This document shows, piece after piece, positions 1 to 9,254 of a stretch of 64,000 nt of DNA. The stretch lies in contig JAFDWN010000033.1 in assembly GCA_018268465.1 (NCBI GenBank), forward strand, positions 65,165 through 129,164, written 5' to 3'. The translations under genes and the position numbers were made by a program. How positions within the stretch are numbered: the first letter of the stretch is position 1; each line of letters begins with the position of its first letter. Below the pieces are notes generated by a model. The model was not told the origin of the DNA, did not search any database, and saw only the letters and a list, made by a program, of their open reading frames with translations. Source of the stretch: Actinomycetota bacterium. GTDB taxonomy: Bacteria; Actinomycetota; Actinomycetes; Mycobacteriales; Mycobacteriaceae.

Positions 1-269
1 CCGCCGGGCACGGCGAGTTGCGTGCCACCGGGCACGGCGAGTGGGTCGGTGCCGGGAACGTCGGTCGCCCTGGCGACGCCGATCGTCGGGCCCGTGGAGT
101 TCCCGCCTCCGTACGTGAACGGGACCCCGATCTGGGCCAGCGCGCGGGTCAGAACGTAGTTGATCGCCTGCTGGTTACGCGCCGGCCGGTTGAAGGTGTC
201 GGCGGTCGCGAGCCCTGGCGTCGACACGACCAGAGCCAGGCTGATCGCTAACGCATAGATGAGTCGCAT
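1..269 (-). CDS. NlpC/P60-family secreted protein, RipD-like (C-terminus outside window)
   Basis: Only the N-terminal ~89 residues are inside the window; the frame is open to base 1. The ATG at 269 opens a signal peptide (MRLIYALAISLALVV, cleavage near ATA-D at about residue 24). A segment ALAQIGVPFTYGGGNSTGPT follows at residues ~43-62. It resembles the start of NlpC/P60 domains, especially mycobacterial RipD (GVPFSWAGGG-SGPT), a peptidoglycan-binding protein with a degenerate catalytic site. Whether this copy keeps the catalytic Cys-His pair cannot be seen. The last visible residues repeat PLAVPGGTQLAVPG, a short Pro/Gly-rich duplication. Expected location is the periplasm or cell wall. The 254-bp region upstream holds an 18-bp direct repeat that may be regulatory. 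Confidence 0.75.
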   Translation of the reverse strand, partial: MRLIYALAISLALVVSTPGLATADTFNRPARNQQAINYVLTRALAQIGVPFTYGGGNSTGPTIGVARATDVPGTDPLAVPGGTQLAVPG

Positions 270-412
270 GGGGACGTGTGCCTTTCCGACCGCGGCGCGA
301 TCGCATCCGGGTCGACCCATTCGCTCACAGCAGTCACTACCTTCACTTCTACAACATCGGGCGGCCGGACCCCCCATCGCGAAGGTCTGCCCGGCTAAGG
401 AGTTGCCGTACC

Positions 413-461
413 GTGACCCAACGGTGACCGAAGTTCTTACTTTGTGACACAACGGTTTCCG
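413..461. repeat. 18-bp direct repeat upstream of the NlpC/P60 gene
   Basis: GTGACCCAACGGTGACCG (413-430) and GTGACACAACGGTTTCCG (444-461) match at 15 of 18 positions and start 31 bp apart. Read on the minus strand, the first copy has two GTCAC pentamers separated by 6 nt (GTCAC-CGTTGG-GTCAC). This recalls the spaced direct repeats reported for MtrA sites, and MtrA regulates several mycobacterial cell-wall hydrolase genes. The assignment to MtrA is inference. The rest of 270-523 shows nothing else I can name. Confidence 0.4.
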
Positions 462-523
462 GAGGTACGAATACGGGGCGGCCCGCATGGCGGAACCGCC
501 CCGTACGGCGATGACCCGACGTG

Positions 524-1018
524 CTAGCTGACCGCGGCAAGCGCCGCGTCGTAGTCCGGTTCGGACGCGATCTCCGGCACCAGCTCGGAATACAGGACGT
601 TGCCGTCCGCTCCGACGACCACGACGGCCCGCCCGAGCAGTCCCGCCATGGGACCGTCGACGATGGTGATGCCGTAGTCCTCACCGAAACTGTCCCGAAA
701 CGCCGATGCCGTCACGACGTTCTCGATGCCCTCGGCGCCGCAGAAACGCTTCTGGGCGAAGGGCAGATCCTTCGACACGCACAGCACCGCCAAACCGTCC
801 CCGGCGGCACGCTCGTTGAACGTCCGCACGCTCATCGCGCACACCGGGGTGTCGATGGAGGGAAAGATGTTCAGCACCAAGGGCTTGTCGCGGAACTGGT
901 CGCTGCTCACCGCCGCCAGATCGGTGCCGGTGAGGGTGAAGTCGGGAGCAGGGGAACCCACAGCGGGCAATTCGCCGACCGTATTGGCCGGATTACCGCG
1001 CAACGTTATCTGTGCCAT
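524..1018 (-). CDS. tpx: Thiol peroxidase (Tpx, atypical 2-Cys peroxiredoxin)
   Basis: Reduces hydrogen peroxide and organic hydroperoxides in the cytoplasm, using thioredoxin as reductant. The 164-residue protein from ATG 1018 (MAQITLRGN) matches the usual Tpx length. The peroxidatic Cys60 lies in SIDTPVCAMSVRTF, Cys93 (KRFCGAEG) is the resolving cysteine, and Cys80 is also present, the same three positions as in M. tuberculosis Tpx. An in-frame upstream start would add 11 non-conserved residues and is rejected. It lies 72 bp downstream of the papain-like peptidase gene on the same strand, so they could share a transcript, but no coupling is visible. Confidence 0.96.
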   Translation of the reverse strand: MAQITLRGNPANTVGELPAVGSPAPDFTLTGTDLAAVSSDQFRDKPLVLNIFPSIDTPVCAMSVRTFNERAAGDGLAVLCVSKDLPFAQKRFCGAEGIENVVTASAFRDSFGEDYGITIVDGPMAGLLGRAVVVVGADGNVLYSELVPEIASEPDYDAALAAVS

Positions 1019-1090
1019 GGGCGACAGTCTGCCAAGCCGGCCCAGAGCCACGCGGGGCAGGGTGGCATGGTCCGGCGCGCGCCGCCCGAC

Positions 1091-2668
1091 CTACCGTTTG
1101 GTGCCCTGAACGCCGAATGTCCGGCCGTCCCACACGGTGGTGCCCGAGAAGCGGGTGCACTCCCACGTGTGGGCGAGCAGCCGGAACGGCTGGTCGTTGC
1201 CGGGGAACGCGATGCTCAGTGCCAGCTGGTACGGTGCCGCGGCGTCCACCGTGCCCGAGACCTGCAGTGGCGATCCGCCGTCGGGGACGTAGCCGGCGAC
1301 CAGCGGTGAGAGGGAGGAGATCTCCAGCCGCCCGTGCCATCCGTCGTGGTTCATCTCCCACACGCCCAACCACGCGGCCGGCTCGAACTCTCCGGTCGGA
1401 TCGCCGGCGATGGGGTCGCGGCTCATGCTGACGCCGAACGGCGCGCCCGACCACGTCGTGACGCCCGCGGCCGTGCGCGGCTCCCATGAGTACAGGTAGG
1501 ACCGGAACTCCTGGCCCACCGGTTCGCCGGCGGGCACCCGGCCGGTGGTGTCGGCGATCCAGAAATGCAGCTGGCGGCCGTCGTCCTCCACCAGGCCGTT
1601 GACGTCGTAGCTCTGGCCGTCGCGGAAGTAGGTGCCCAGCTTCGTCGGCTGTCCGACGGGCTGGCGGTAGTCGGTGGTGCGGCGGACGAGGAGCTCACCC
1701 TTCCAGCCGTCGTGGTCCATGAACCAGCGGCCGCCCCACCATGCCTCCACCGCCGGCGGGCTGTCCGGCGCGACCACCGACGTCACGTAGTGGCCACCGA
1801 GGATCCGCCGATTCGCGTCGTCGAATCGCACGCGGATGAACGCGTTTTCGTTCCACGAATTCTTCACCAGCCATTCGCCGGTGTTCAGGTCGTAGCCGAC
1901 GATGAGGTAGCAGTGACCCGGAACGTCGGCGATGACCTCGTGCCCAGAAGCCAGGACACGCTGGACGTCCTCATTCGACGGGAATCCGCCGAGGGCCCGG
2001 CACCCGTCGACGCGGTACCGCGCGACGTGGCGCGCCGCCGTCGGAATGTGGCCCTCGGTGAATTCGAAGGCATCCAGCTGACTCTGCGGAGTGGAGTCCG
2101 CGGTGACGAGATCCCCGGCACCGGGAGTGGCCACCCGCAAGGCCTCCATCTCGGCGGCGAGCAGATACCGGGCGGCCGATTCGTCCGGGATGGCGCTGCG
2201 GGCCAACTTCTCGATGATGTCCGAGGCGCCCTGGAAGCCCCAGTACGAACTGTTGTTCTCGTGCTGGGACGCCGACGACTCATACGACGGGTACAGCTCG
2301 CCGGCCTTGTTGAGGTGGAAGGCGAACTGCTCGGACAGGTCCAGCGTCACGCCGTGCTGACGGCGATACGCCGCCTCCATCGCCGCGACCGCCGCGAACG
2401 CATAGCAGGATCCCCGCTGCTCCTGGTTGCGGAAGCCGGTCTGCCAATGGGCAAGCGACACGGTCCGGGGCAGGTCCGCACGCGCGATCGTCGGGATGTG
2501 CACCAGTCCCTGCCGCACCGCGACGGCGTTGCTGATGCCGACCGTTTCGGCGTGCGCGTCGACGTCGTCGAGCAGATCGGGCCGCAGGATCTCGTCGCAG
2601 GAGATGACGTTGGGCGGCCACAGACCCGAAACGGCAGGTTGCGCCACAGGATTGACGGTATCGGTCAT
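1091..2668 (-). CDS. Papain-like (C1-family) cysteine peptidase with duplicated C-terminal beta domain
   Basis: A 525-residue protein. The C1 catalytic set is complete: Gln82 (oxyanion) six residues before Cys88 in NQEQRGSCYAFAAV, His252 in GHCYLIVGYD, and Asn270 in VKNSWNE. No signal peptide is visible at the MTDTVNP start, so it is probably cytoplasmic or leaves by another route. No separate propeptide family is recognised in residues 1-70. Behind the protease domain, residues ~310-413 and ~433-521 are two related units. Both open with a W-G-x-W-x-M-x-HDGW-x-G pattern (WFMDHDGWKGEL, WEMNHDGWHGRL) and close with TxWxGxxFGV. They look like tandem copies of one beta-rich domain. Substrate is unknown. 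Confidence 0.85.
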   Translation of the reverse strand: MTDTVNPVAQPAVSGLWPPNVISCDEILRPDLLDDVDAHAETVGISNAVAVRQGLVHIPTIARADLPRTVSLAHWQTGFRNQEQRGSCYAFAAVAAMEAAYRRQHGVTLDLSEQFAFHLNKAGELYPSYESSASQHENNSSYWGFQGASDIIEKLARSAIPDESAARYLLAAEMEALRVATPGAGDLVTADSTPQSQLDAFEFTEGHIPTAARHVARYRVDGCRALGGFPSNEDVQRVLASGHEVIADVPGHCYLIVGYDLNTGEWLVKNSWNENAFIRVRFDDANRRILGGHYVTSVVAPDSPPAVEAWWGGRWFMDHDGWKGELLVRRTTDYRQPVGQPTKLGTYFRDGQSYDVNGLVEDDGRQLHFWIADTTGRVPAGEPVGQEFRSYLYSWEPRTAAGVTTWSGAPFGVSMSRDPIAGDPTGEFEPAAWLGVWEMNHDGWHGRLEISSLSPLVAGYVPDGGSPLQVSGTVDAAAPYQLALSIAFPGNDQPFRLLAHTWECTRFSGTTVWDGRTFGVQGTKR

Positions 2669-2889
2669 AGCCGGCCTGCCTTCGGTCTGGCGGATGGGGT
2701 CGGATCGCGCCCGTCCCGGGCCGCGCCCGCGACGACGATCAGTCTGCCGACCGGCGCCGGCCGCGACGCGAGTAATCGACTACCCGACTTCGCGGCGGCT
2801 CATGTGGGATGTTGTGCAGAGGTGATGACGCGTCGAGCGCGACGACGTGGAACACGTGGAGCAATCGGCCGCGCAGGAGGCAGGACGAC

Positions 2890-4539
2890 GTGACCAGCAT
2901 CTACGACCAGTGCCTGGACAAGAACAGCGCCAACTACGCGGCGCTGTCGCCGGTGAGTTTCGTCGAGCGCAGCGCCGAAGTCTTCGGTGACCTGCCCGCG
3001 GTGATCCACGGCGAACGGCGTTACGACTGGCGCACCCTGCGGGACCGTTCGGCGCGACTGGGTGCGGCGCTGTGCGCGCTGGGAGTGCGGCGCGGCACCA
3101 CGGTCAGCACCATGCTGGCCAACACCCCCGAAATGATCGAGGCGCATTACGCCGTCGCCGCGGTCAACGCCGTACTCAACACCTTGAACACCCGTCTGGA
3201 TGTGGCGACGCTGGCCTGGCAGCTGAACCACTGCGAATCGGCGGTGCTGATCACCGACCGCGCCTTCGAGCCGGTGATCGGCCACGCGCTTCGCATCCTC
3301 GACGAGGAATATGGGCGGCGCCCGATCGTCGTCGACGTGTGCGACAGCGAATACGGGGGCCCCGGCGAGCGGCTCGGCGGCTACGAGTACGAGGCGCTGC
3401 TGGCTGCCCACGATCCGCTGGCACGCCTGGCCGGTCCCGGCGACGAATGGGATGCGATCGCCGTCAGCTACACCTCGGGGACCACCGGCGATCCCAAGGG
3501 GGTCGTCACGCATCACCGCGGTGCATACCTGAACGCGGTGTGTAACGCGGTGACGTGGTCGATGCCCCACTTCCCGCGTTATCTGTGGACCCTGCCGATG
3601 TTCCACTGCAACGGGTGGTGCTTCCCGTGGACCATCGCGATGCTCGGCGGCGTGCACGTATGCCTGCGCCACGTCGACGGACCGTCGATCCTGGCGGCGA
3701 TGCGCGACCACGGTGCCGATCACTACTGCGCCGCGCCGATCGTGCACAACCTGATCATCTGCGCGTCTCCGGAGGAGCGCGCGGGTATCACACAGCGGGT
3801 GCGCGGCATGGTGGCCGCCGCCGCTCCCCCGGCCGCGATGATCGAGGGGATGGCCGAGATCGGCTTCGACATCACCCACGTCTACGGACTGACCGAGGTC
3901 TACGGCCCCGCAGCCGTCGCCGTCAAGCGGGACAGCTGGTCCGGCGAGAGCCTGGCCGAGCAGACGCGCCTCAACGGCAGGCAGGGTGTGCGCTACGCGC
4001 TGCAGGACGGGATGTGCGTGCGCGATCCGCAGTCCATGCGGGAGCTGCCCGCCGACGGAGAGACGATGGGCGAGATCATGTTTCGCGGCAACATCGTGAT
4101 GAAGGGATACCTGAAGAACGACGCCGGCACCCGGACCGCATTCGAGGGTGGCTGGTTCCACACCGGGGATCTCGCGGTGCTGGAGCCCGACCGTTACGTG
4201 AAGATCAAGGACCGCAGCAAGGACGTCATCATCTCGGGCGGTGAGAACATCAGCTCACTGGAGGTCGAGGACGTCCTGTACCGGCATCCGGCGGTGATGG
4301 CCTGCGCCGTGGTCGCGACACCGCACCCGAAGTGGGGTGAGACGCCGCTGGCGTACGTCGAACTCAAACCCGGCGCGCGGGCCAGCGCCGAGGAGTTGAT
4401 CACCCATTGCAAAGGTCTCCTGGCGCATTTCAAGGCGCCCAAGGAGATCCGGTTCGAGGAGATTCCGAAGACCTCCACGGGCAAGATCCAGAAGTTCCAG
4501 CTACGTGACCGTGCCAAGAGCACCACGGCGATCGAGTGA
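2890..4539 (+). CDS. Acyl-CoA synthetase (AMP-binding, FadD-like)
   Basis: ATP-dependent activation of a carboxylic acid to its acyl-CoA through an acyl-adenylate. The GTG at 2890 has a strong AGGAGG at 2875-2880 (9-nt spacing), giving 549 residues, normal for the family; the longer reading from 2809 is not needed. The phosphate-binding loop SYTSGTTGDPKG is at ~193-204. The adenylation motif YGLTEVYGP and the hinge/C-terminal segments WFHTGDLAVL and KDRSKDVIISGGENISS follow. The catalytic-lysine segment PKTSTGKIQKF is near the C-terminus. An enoyl-CoA hydratase-family gene begins 8 nt after the stop and an alpha-toroid gene follows, so this is the first gene of a three-gene operon. Chain length and substrate cannot be read from the sequence. 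Confidence 0.93.
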   Translation: MTSIYDQCLDKNSANYAALSPVSFVERSAEVFGDLPAVIHGERRYDWRTLRDRSARLGAALCALGVRRGTTVSTMLANTPEMIEAHYAVAAVNAVLNTLNTRLDVATLAWQLNHCESAVLITDRAFEPVIGHALRILDEEYGRRPIVVDVCDSEYGGPGERLGGYEYEALLAAHDPLARLAGPGDEWDAIAVSYTSGTTGDPKGVVTHHRGAYLNAVCNAVTWSMPHFPRYLWTLPMFHCNGWCFPWTIAMLGGVHVCLRHVDGPSILAAMRDHGADHYCAAPIVHNLIICASPEERAGITQRVRGMVAAAAPPAAMIEGMAEIGFDITHVYGLTEVYGPAAVAVKRDSWSGESLAEQTRLNGRQGVRYALQDGMCVRDPQSMRELPADGETMGEIMFRGNIVMKGYLKNDAGTRTAFEGGWFHTGDLAVLEPDRYVKIKDRSKDVIISGGENISSLEVEDVLYRHPAVMACAVVATPHPKWGETPLAYVELKPGARASAEELITHCKGLLAHFKAPKEIRFEEIPKTSTGKIQKFQLRDRAKSTTAIE

Positions 4540-4546
4540 GGCTGCC

Positions 4547-5365
4547 GTGACCGACGAGCCCCTCCTGCTGCAGGAGCGTGACCACCGGGGAGTCGTCACG
4601 CTGACGCTCAACCGCCCGCAGGCGTTCAATGCACTGTCCGAGGCGATGCTCGCCGCGCTCGGCGAGGCGTTCGCCGGACTGGCCGACGACAGCGCCGTGC
4701 GAGCGGTCGTCATCGCCGCTTCCGGCAAGGCCTTCTGCGCGGGCCACGATCTCAAGGAAATGCGGGCCGAGCCGTCGCTGGAGTACTACCAGCGCCTGTT
4801 CTCCCGGTGCACCTCGGTGATGCTGGCGATCCAGCGCCTGCCGGTGCCGGTTATCGCACGGGTGCAGGGTCTGGCCACCGCGGCCGGTTGCCAACTGGTC
4901 GCGATGTGCGATCTCGCCGTGGCCAGTAGCGACGCTCGACTGGCGGTCAGCGGTATCAATGTCGGATTGTTCTGCGCGACACCGGGAGTGGCCCTTTCGC
5001 GCAATGTGCCACGCAAGGCCGCCTTCGAGATGCTCGTCACCGGCGAGTTCGTGTCCGCCGAGCAGGCCCGGGAGCTCGGCCTGGTCAACCGGGTGGTGGC
5101 GCAGGAGGCGCTGGACGGCGAGGTCGAGGCGCTGATCGCGACGATCGTCGCCAAACCAGGCGTCGCGGTGGCCATGGGCAAGGCCCTGTTCTACCGGCAG
5201 ATCGAAACCGGTATCGAGGCGGCCTACCAGGATGCGGGCGCGACGATGGCGTGCAACATGATGGACCCCAGCGCGCTCGAAGGTGTCGAGGCCTTCATCG
5301 AGAAACGCCCGCCGAACTGGGACGTCGACGCCGGTGTCGGCACGTCGGCCCGGACGGGCCAGTGA
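4547..5365 (+). CDS. Enoyl-CoA hydratase/isomerase-family protein (ECHDC3-like)
   Basis: Crotonase-fold enzyme of 272 residues. The GTG at 4547 begins MTDEPLLLQERDHRGVVTLTL, where the fold starts, and sits 8 nt after the ligase stop. The acyl-CoA binding segment AFCAGHDLKEM and the oxyanion-hole region GLATAAGCQLVA are present. The latter, with GLFCATPGVALSRNVPRKAA, resembles the ECHDC3 subgroup more than classical FadB/EchA hydratases. The usual paired catalytic glutamates are not obvious, so hydratase activity should not be assumed. Operon context supports a role on the CoA ester made by the preceding ligase. Confidence 0.9.
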   Translation: MTDEPLLLQERDHRGVVTLTLNRPQAFNALSEAMLAALGEAFAGLADDSAVRAVVIAASGKAFCAGHDLKEMRAEPSLEYYQRLFSRCTSVMLAIQRLPVPVIARVQGLATAAGCQLVAMCDLAVASSDARLAVSGINVGLFCATPGVALSRNVPRKAAFEMLVTGEFVSAEQARELGLVNRVVAQEALDGEVEALIATIVAKPGVAVAMGKALFYRQIETGIEAAYQDAGATMACNMMDPSALEGVEAFIEKRPPNWDVDAGVGTSARTGQ

Positions 5366-6354
5366 ACCCCGTCCCGATGAACGACGCGCTCACCGCGTGG
5401 CTGCTCGACTCCGACCCGGCGCTGCGCTGGCAGGTCGAACGCGACCTGGTGGGAGAAGCGCCGCGGGTGTGGCAGGCCACCAGGGCTAGGATCGCCGACG
5501 AAGGCTTCGGTGCTCGCCTGCTCGCAGTGCAGGGACAGGACGGCCAGTGGGCCGGCGGCGCATTCTTCCCTGCGGACTTCGACTTCGACGGGCCCGAGGC
5601 CGCCGAGGACGCCGGCCAGCCCTGGACCGCGACCACGTGGACGCTGAACACCTTGCGGGACTGGGGGCTGGACGCCGAGGTCTTGCGGCGGCGCCGCACG
5701 GCCGAACTGCTGGCCGCGAACAGCCGCTGGGAGTACGACGATCTGCCGTACTGGGACGGCGAGGTCGACTGCTGCATCAACGCGTGGACGGTCGCCAACG
5801 GGGTGTGGCTGGGCGCCGACGTCAGCGGGATCGTCGACTGGTTGCTCGAGCATCGAATGCAGGACGGTGGCTGGAACTGCGAATGGGTCAACGGTTCGAC
5901 GCGGTCGTCGTTCCACTCGACGCTCAACGCGCTGCGGGGGCTGCTCGCCGACGACGTCGCCACCGGCGGTTCGGAGGCGACCCGTGCCGCCAGGAACGCC
6001 GGGCAGGAATACCTGCTGCTGCGCGGCCTCATGCTCCGGTCGTCGACGGGCCAGCCGGTGGCGCCGTGGGTGGGACGGTTCGCCTATCCGTTCCGCTGGG
6101 TCTACAGCGTGCTCAACGCGGCCGACTACTTCCGGGAGGTGTCACTGCACGAAGGGGCGGCACCGGACCCACGCATGGCCGATGCCGTCGAACTCATCCG
6201 GGCCGCAAGGCAACCCGATGGCACCTGGTTGCAGGAGCGCAGGCATCCGGGGCGGGTGTGGTTCGAGGTCGACGTGCCCGCAGGTGAGCCCTCCAAGTGG
6301 CTCACCCTGTATGGCAGCCGCGTACTCGCCTGGTGGGACGCGCGCCGGGACTAG
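5362..6354 (+). CDS. Terpene cyclase/prenyltransferase-like alpha-toroid protein
   Basis: About 330 residues. GTG 5362 overlaps the hydratase stop by 4 nt (GTGA), suggesting translational coupling; ATG 5377 ([10 protein letters not shown]) is an alternative, and neither has a good ribosome site. Three QW-like motifs ([27 protein letters not shown]) and [15 protein letters not shown] indicate the (alpha/alpha)6 barrel of squalene/hopene cyclases and prenyltransferases. The DxDD protonation motif of class II cyclases is absent and the length is about half that of a hopene cyclase. It is therefore unlikely to be a classical cyclase. It may be a single-barrel relative with another role in the CoA-ester operon. 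Function unknown. Confidence 0.75.
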   Translation: MNPVPMNDALTAWLLDSDPALRWQVERDLVGEAPRVWQATRARIADEGFGARLLAVQGQDGQWAGGAFFPADFDFDGPEAAEDAGQPWTATTWTLNTLRDWGLDAEVLRRRRTAELLAANSRWEYDDLPYWDGEVDCCINAWTVANGVWLGADVSGIVDWLLEHRMQDGGWNCEWVNGSTRSSFHSTLNALRGLLADDVATGGSEATRAARNAGQEYLLLRGLMLRSSTGQPVAPWVGRFAYPFRWVYSVLNAADYFREVSLHEGAAPDPRMADAVELIRAARQPDGTWLQERRHPGRVWFEVDVPAGEPSKWLTLYGSRVLAWWDARRD

Positions 6355-6541
6355 CAGCACGGCGTTCCGGCGGCCGTGCGGGAGGTCGCTGATAACGCCG
6401 TCGCCGTCCCTGACCGGGCCGTATCGTCGGGTTACGGCGCTGCTCGGTTCCGCGCACGCATGGAGCACGAGAGCCCCGGCCGACCGTCGGCGGGAGCGTC
6501 GAGAGCCAGCGCGAGGAACGGACCAGTCAGGAGTCAGGACC

Positions 6542-8839
6542 ATGTCCACGATCGAAGCGAACCTGCACGCTCCCACGCCGTTCGAACAGGACGTCGCCGC
6601 CACCCAGCGGTACTTCGACGGTCCGCGGTTCGACGGGATCATCCGCCTCTACTCGGCGCGCCAGGTGGTCGAGCAGCGCGGCACGATCCCCACCGACCAC
6701 ACGGTCGCCAGGGAGGCGGCCGCGGCGTTCTACGAGCGGCTGCGCGAGCTGTTCGCGCAGCACAAGAGCGTCACGACCTTCGGCCCGTATTCGCCGGGGC
6801 AGGCGGTGACCATCAAACGGATGGGGATCGAGGCGATCTACCTCGGCGGATGGGCGACCTCGGCGAAGGGTTCCATCACCGAGGACCCCGGCCCGGATCT
6901 GGCGAGCTACCCGCTGAGCCAGGTGCCCGACGAGGCCGCCGGTCTGGTGCGTGCACTGCTGACCGCCGACCGCAATCAGCACTACCTGCGCCTGCGCATG
7001 ACCGAGGCCGAACGGGCCGCGAACCCGGCATACGACTTCCGCCCGTTCATCATCGCCGACGCCGACACGGGCCACGGTGGTGATCCGCACGTGCGCAACC
7101 TGATCCGCCGTTTCGTCGAGGTCGGCGTGCCGGGCTACCACATCGAGGATCAGCGGCCCGGCACCAAGAAGTGCGGCCATCAGGGCGGCAAGGTCCTGGT
7201 GCCCTCGGATGAACAGATCAAACGGCTCAACACCGCCCGGTTCCAGCTCGACGTGATGCGGGTGCCCGGCATCATCGTCGCCCGCACCGACGCGGAGGCG
7301 GCCAACCTGATCGACAGTCGCGCCGACGAGCGCGATCAGCCCTTCCTGCTCGGCGCGACCAACCTCGCGATCCCGTCCTACAAGGTGTGTTTCCTGGCGC
7401 TGCTGCGCCACTTCCACGAGTCGGGGGTCACCGAACTCAACGGTCATCTGCTCTACGCCATCCCAGACGCCGAACATGCCGCGGCCGTGGAGTGGCTAGG
7501 GGACCAGGGCCTGCTGGACCTCGTCGCCGACGCCGCCACGGCCTGGAAGGACGGCAGGGAACAGTCGGTCGACGCGTTGTTCGACACCGTCGAATCCCGA
7601 TTCGTCGACGCCTGGCAGCAGGATGCCGGACTGATGACCTACGGCGAGGCGGTCGCGGCCCTGCTCGACTTCGCCGAGAGCGAGGGTGAGACGCGCGATG
7701 TCAGCGCCGCGGAATGGCGGCGCTTCGCCGAGCGCGCCTCGCTGTATTCGGCACGCGAGAAGGCCAGAGCGCTGGGCGCCGACGCGGCGTGGGATTGCGA
7801 GCTGGCGAAAACGCCGGAAGGGTACTACCAGATCCGTGGCGGCATCCCCTATGCCATCGCCAAGTCGCTGGCCGTCGCCCCGTTCGCCGACATCCTGTGG
7901 ATGGAGACCAAAACCGCGGATCTCGCCGACGCCCGGGAGTTCGCCGAGGCGATTCACGCCGAATACCCCGACAAGATGCTCGCCTACAACCTCTCGCCGT
8001 CGTTCAACTGGGACACCACGGGGATGTCCGACGACGATATGCGCGCCTTCCCCGAGGAGATCGGCAAGTTGGGTTTCGTCTTCAACTTCATCACCTACGG
8101 CGGACATCAGATCGACGGCATGGCCGCCGAGGAATTCGCCACCGCGCTGCGTCAGGACGGCATGCTGGCGCTGGCCCGGCTGCAGCGCAAACTTCGTCTG
8201 GTCGAATCGCCCTACCGGACACCGCAAACCCTGGTCGGCGGTCCGCGCAGCGACGCGGCACTGCTCGCGTCCTCGGGGCGCACGGCGACCACGAAGGCCA
8301 TGGGCAAGGGTTCGACGCAGCACCAGCATCTGGTGCAGACGGAGGTGCCGCGCAAACTGCTTGAGGAGTGGCTGGCGATGTGGACCGCCCACTATCAGCT
8401 GCCGCAGACGCTGCGGGTCCGGTTGCGCCCCCAGCGTGCCGGCTCGGAACTGCTCGAACTGGGCATCTACGGCGACGGTGACGGTGGCGAGCAGAAGCTC
8501 GCCAACGTGATCTTCGACCCCATCCGGGATCGGCGTGGACGCAGCATCCTGACGGTACGGGACCAGAACACGTTCGCCGAGGCGCTGCGCAAGAAGCGCC
8601 TGATGACGCTCATCCACCTATGGCTGGTGCACCGCTTCAAGGCCGGTTCGGTCTACTACGTCACCCCGACCCAGGACAACCTCTATCAGACGGAGAAGAT
8701 GAAGTCCCACGGGATCTTCCGTGACGTCCACCAGGAGGTGGGCGAGATCATCGTCGCCGATGTGAATCAGCCCCGTGTCGCCGAGCTGGTGGAACCGGGC
8801 AGCGCCGCGCTGGGCCGCCTCATCCGCAAGGAGGACTGA
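6542..8839 (+). CDS. aceA: Isocitrate lyase 2 (long, AceA2/ICL2 type)
   Basis: Cleaves isocitrate to glyoxylate and succinate for the glyoxylate shunt; mycobacterial isocitrate lyases also act as methylisocitrate lyases on propionyl-CoA carbon. ATG 6542 has AGGAG at 6529-6533 and gives 765 residues, matching the long ICL2 form. The catalytic loop KKCGH has Cys211. Metal/substrate segments [17 protein letters not shown] and [11 protein letters not shown] precede it. Residues beyond ~590 form the ICL2-specific C-terminal domain ([20 protein letters not shown] to RLIRKED), known in M. tuberculosis ICL2 to bind acetyl-/propionyl-CoA and activate the enzyme. It appears monocistronic. Confidence 0.96.
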   Translation: MSTIEANLHAPTPFEQDVAATQRYFDGPRFDGIIRLYSARQVVEQRGTIPTDHTVAREAAAAFYERLRELFAQHKSVTTFGPYSPGQAVTIKRMGIEAIYLGGWATSAKGSITEDPGPDLASYPLSQVPDEAAGLVRALLTADRNQHYLRLRMTEAERAANPAYDFRPFIIADADTGHGGDPHVRNLIRRFVEVGVPGYHIEDQRPGTKKCGHQGGKVLVPSDEQIKRLNTARFQLDVMRVPGIIVARTDAEAANLIDSRADERDQPFLLGATNLAIPSYKVCFLALLRHFHESGVTELNGHLLYAIPDAEHAAAVEWLGDQGLLDLVADAATAWKDGREQSVDALFDTVESRFVDAWQQDAGLMTYGEAVAALLDFAESEGETRDVSAAEWRRFAERASLYSAREKARALGADAAWDCELAKTPEGYYQIRGGIPYAIAKSLAVAPFADILWMETKTADLADAREFAEAIHAEYPDKMLAYNLSPSFNWDTTGMSDDDMRAFPEEIGKLGFVFNFITYGGHQIDGMAAEEFATALRQDGMLALARLQRKLRLVESPYRTPQTLVGGPRSDAALLASSGRTATTKAMGKGSTQHQHLVQTEVPRKLLEEWLAMWTAHYQLPQTLRVRLRPQRAGSELLELGIYGDGDGGEQKLANVIFDPIRDRRGRSILTVRDQNTFAEALRKKRLMTLIHLWLVHRFKAGSVYYVTPTQDNLYQTEKMKSHGIFRDVHQEVGEIIVADVNQPRVAELVEPGSAALGRLIRKED

Positions 8840-9254
8840 GCTCGCGGGCGGACTTCGTCACCGAATCCGCCTGCGCCCCAACCTGTCGTCCCGCCACGAA
8901 CCGCCAAGAGTAGCCCTCGGCTCATCTGGTTCGTTGTGCGACAACAGGTTCGCCGACCGTGCCCACCGTGCCCGCCGTCACGCCGGTGACGGGTGTCGGT
9001 CACACCGGGAGCGGGATCATGGCCCGGCTCCGGCCATTTCGAGTGACCGGGCTCACCCTGGGGGCGGCGCACCGTCAGCGTCACGTCGCCGCCTCTCGAA
9101 ACGTCACGCCGCAACCCATACGGTGGATGGGTAGCCGCGCGCCGATGCGCACGCACTCCAGCGCCGCATACCCGTTGCTGTCGGATGTCCCGTCGATCGC
9201 CTGTCGTCCCGAACCACCGGTGAATGGTGTCCGTCCCGACCCTCAGGAGCTCCC
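8840..9254. other. 415-bp intergenic region between aceA and the patatin gene
   Basis: No convincing gene on either strand. It holds a perfect interrupted palindrome GTTGT-GCG-ACAAC at 8933-8945, close to the TTGTGCGCACAA core found in the 16-27 kb regulatory elements but without their flanks. An AGGAG at 9245-9249 belongs to the next gene. No strong terminator with a U-tract follows aceA. Confidence 0.5.

Noticed and set aside
5867-6541. N-terminal extension of isocitrate lyase
   Set aside because: It overlaps the alpha-toroid gene in another frame and has no homology; ATG 6542 has a good AGGAG and gives the normal ICL2 length.
8767-9156. Minus-strand frame of 129 codons after aceA
   Set aside because: Overlaps the aceA 3' end, has Arg/Gly-rich shadow composition, no ribosome site and no recognised domain.
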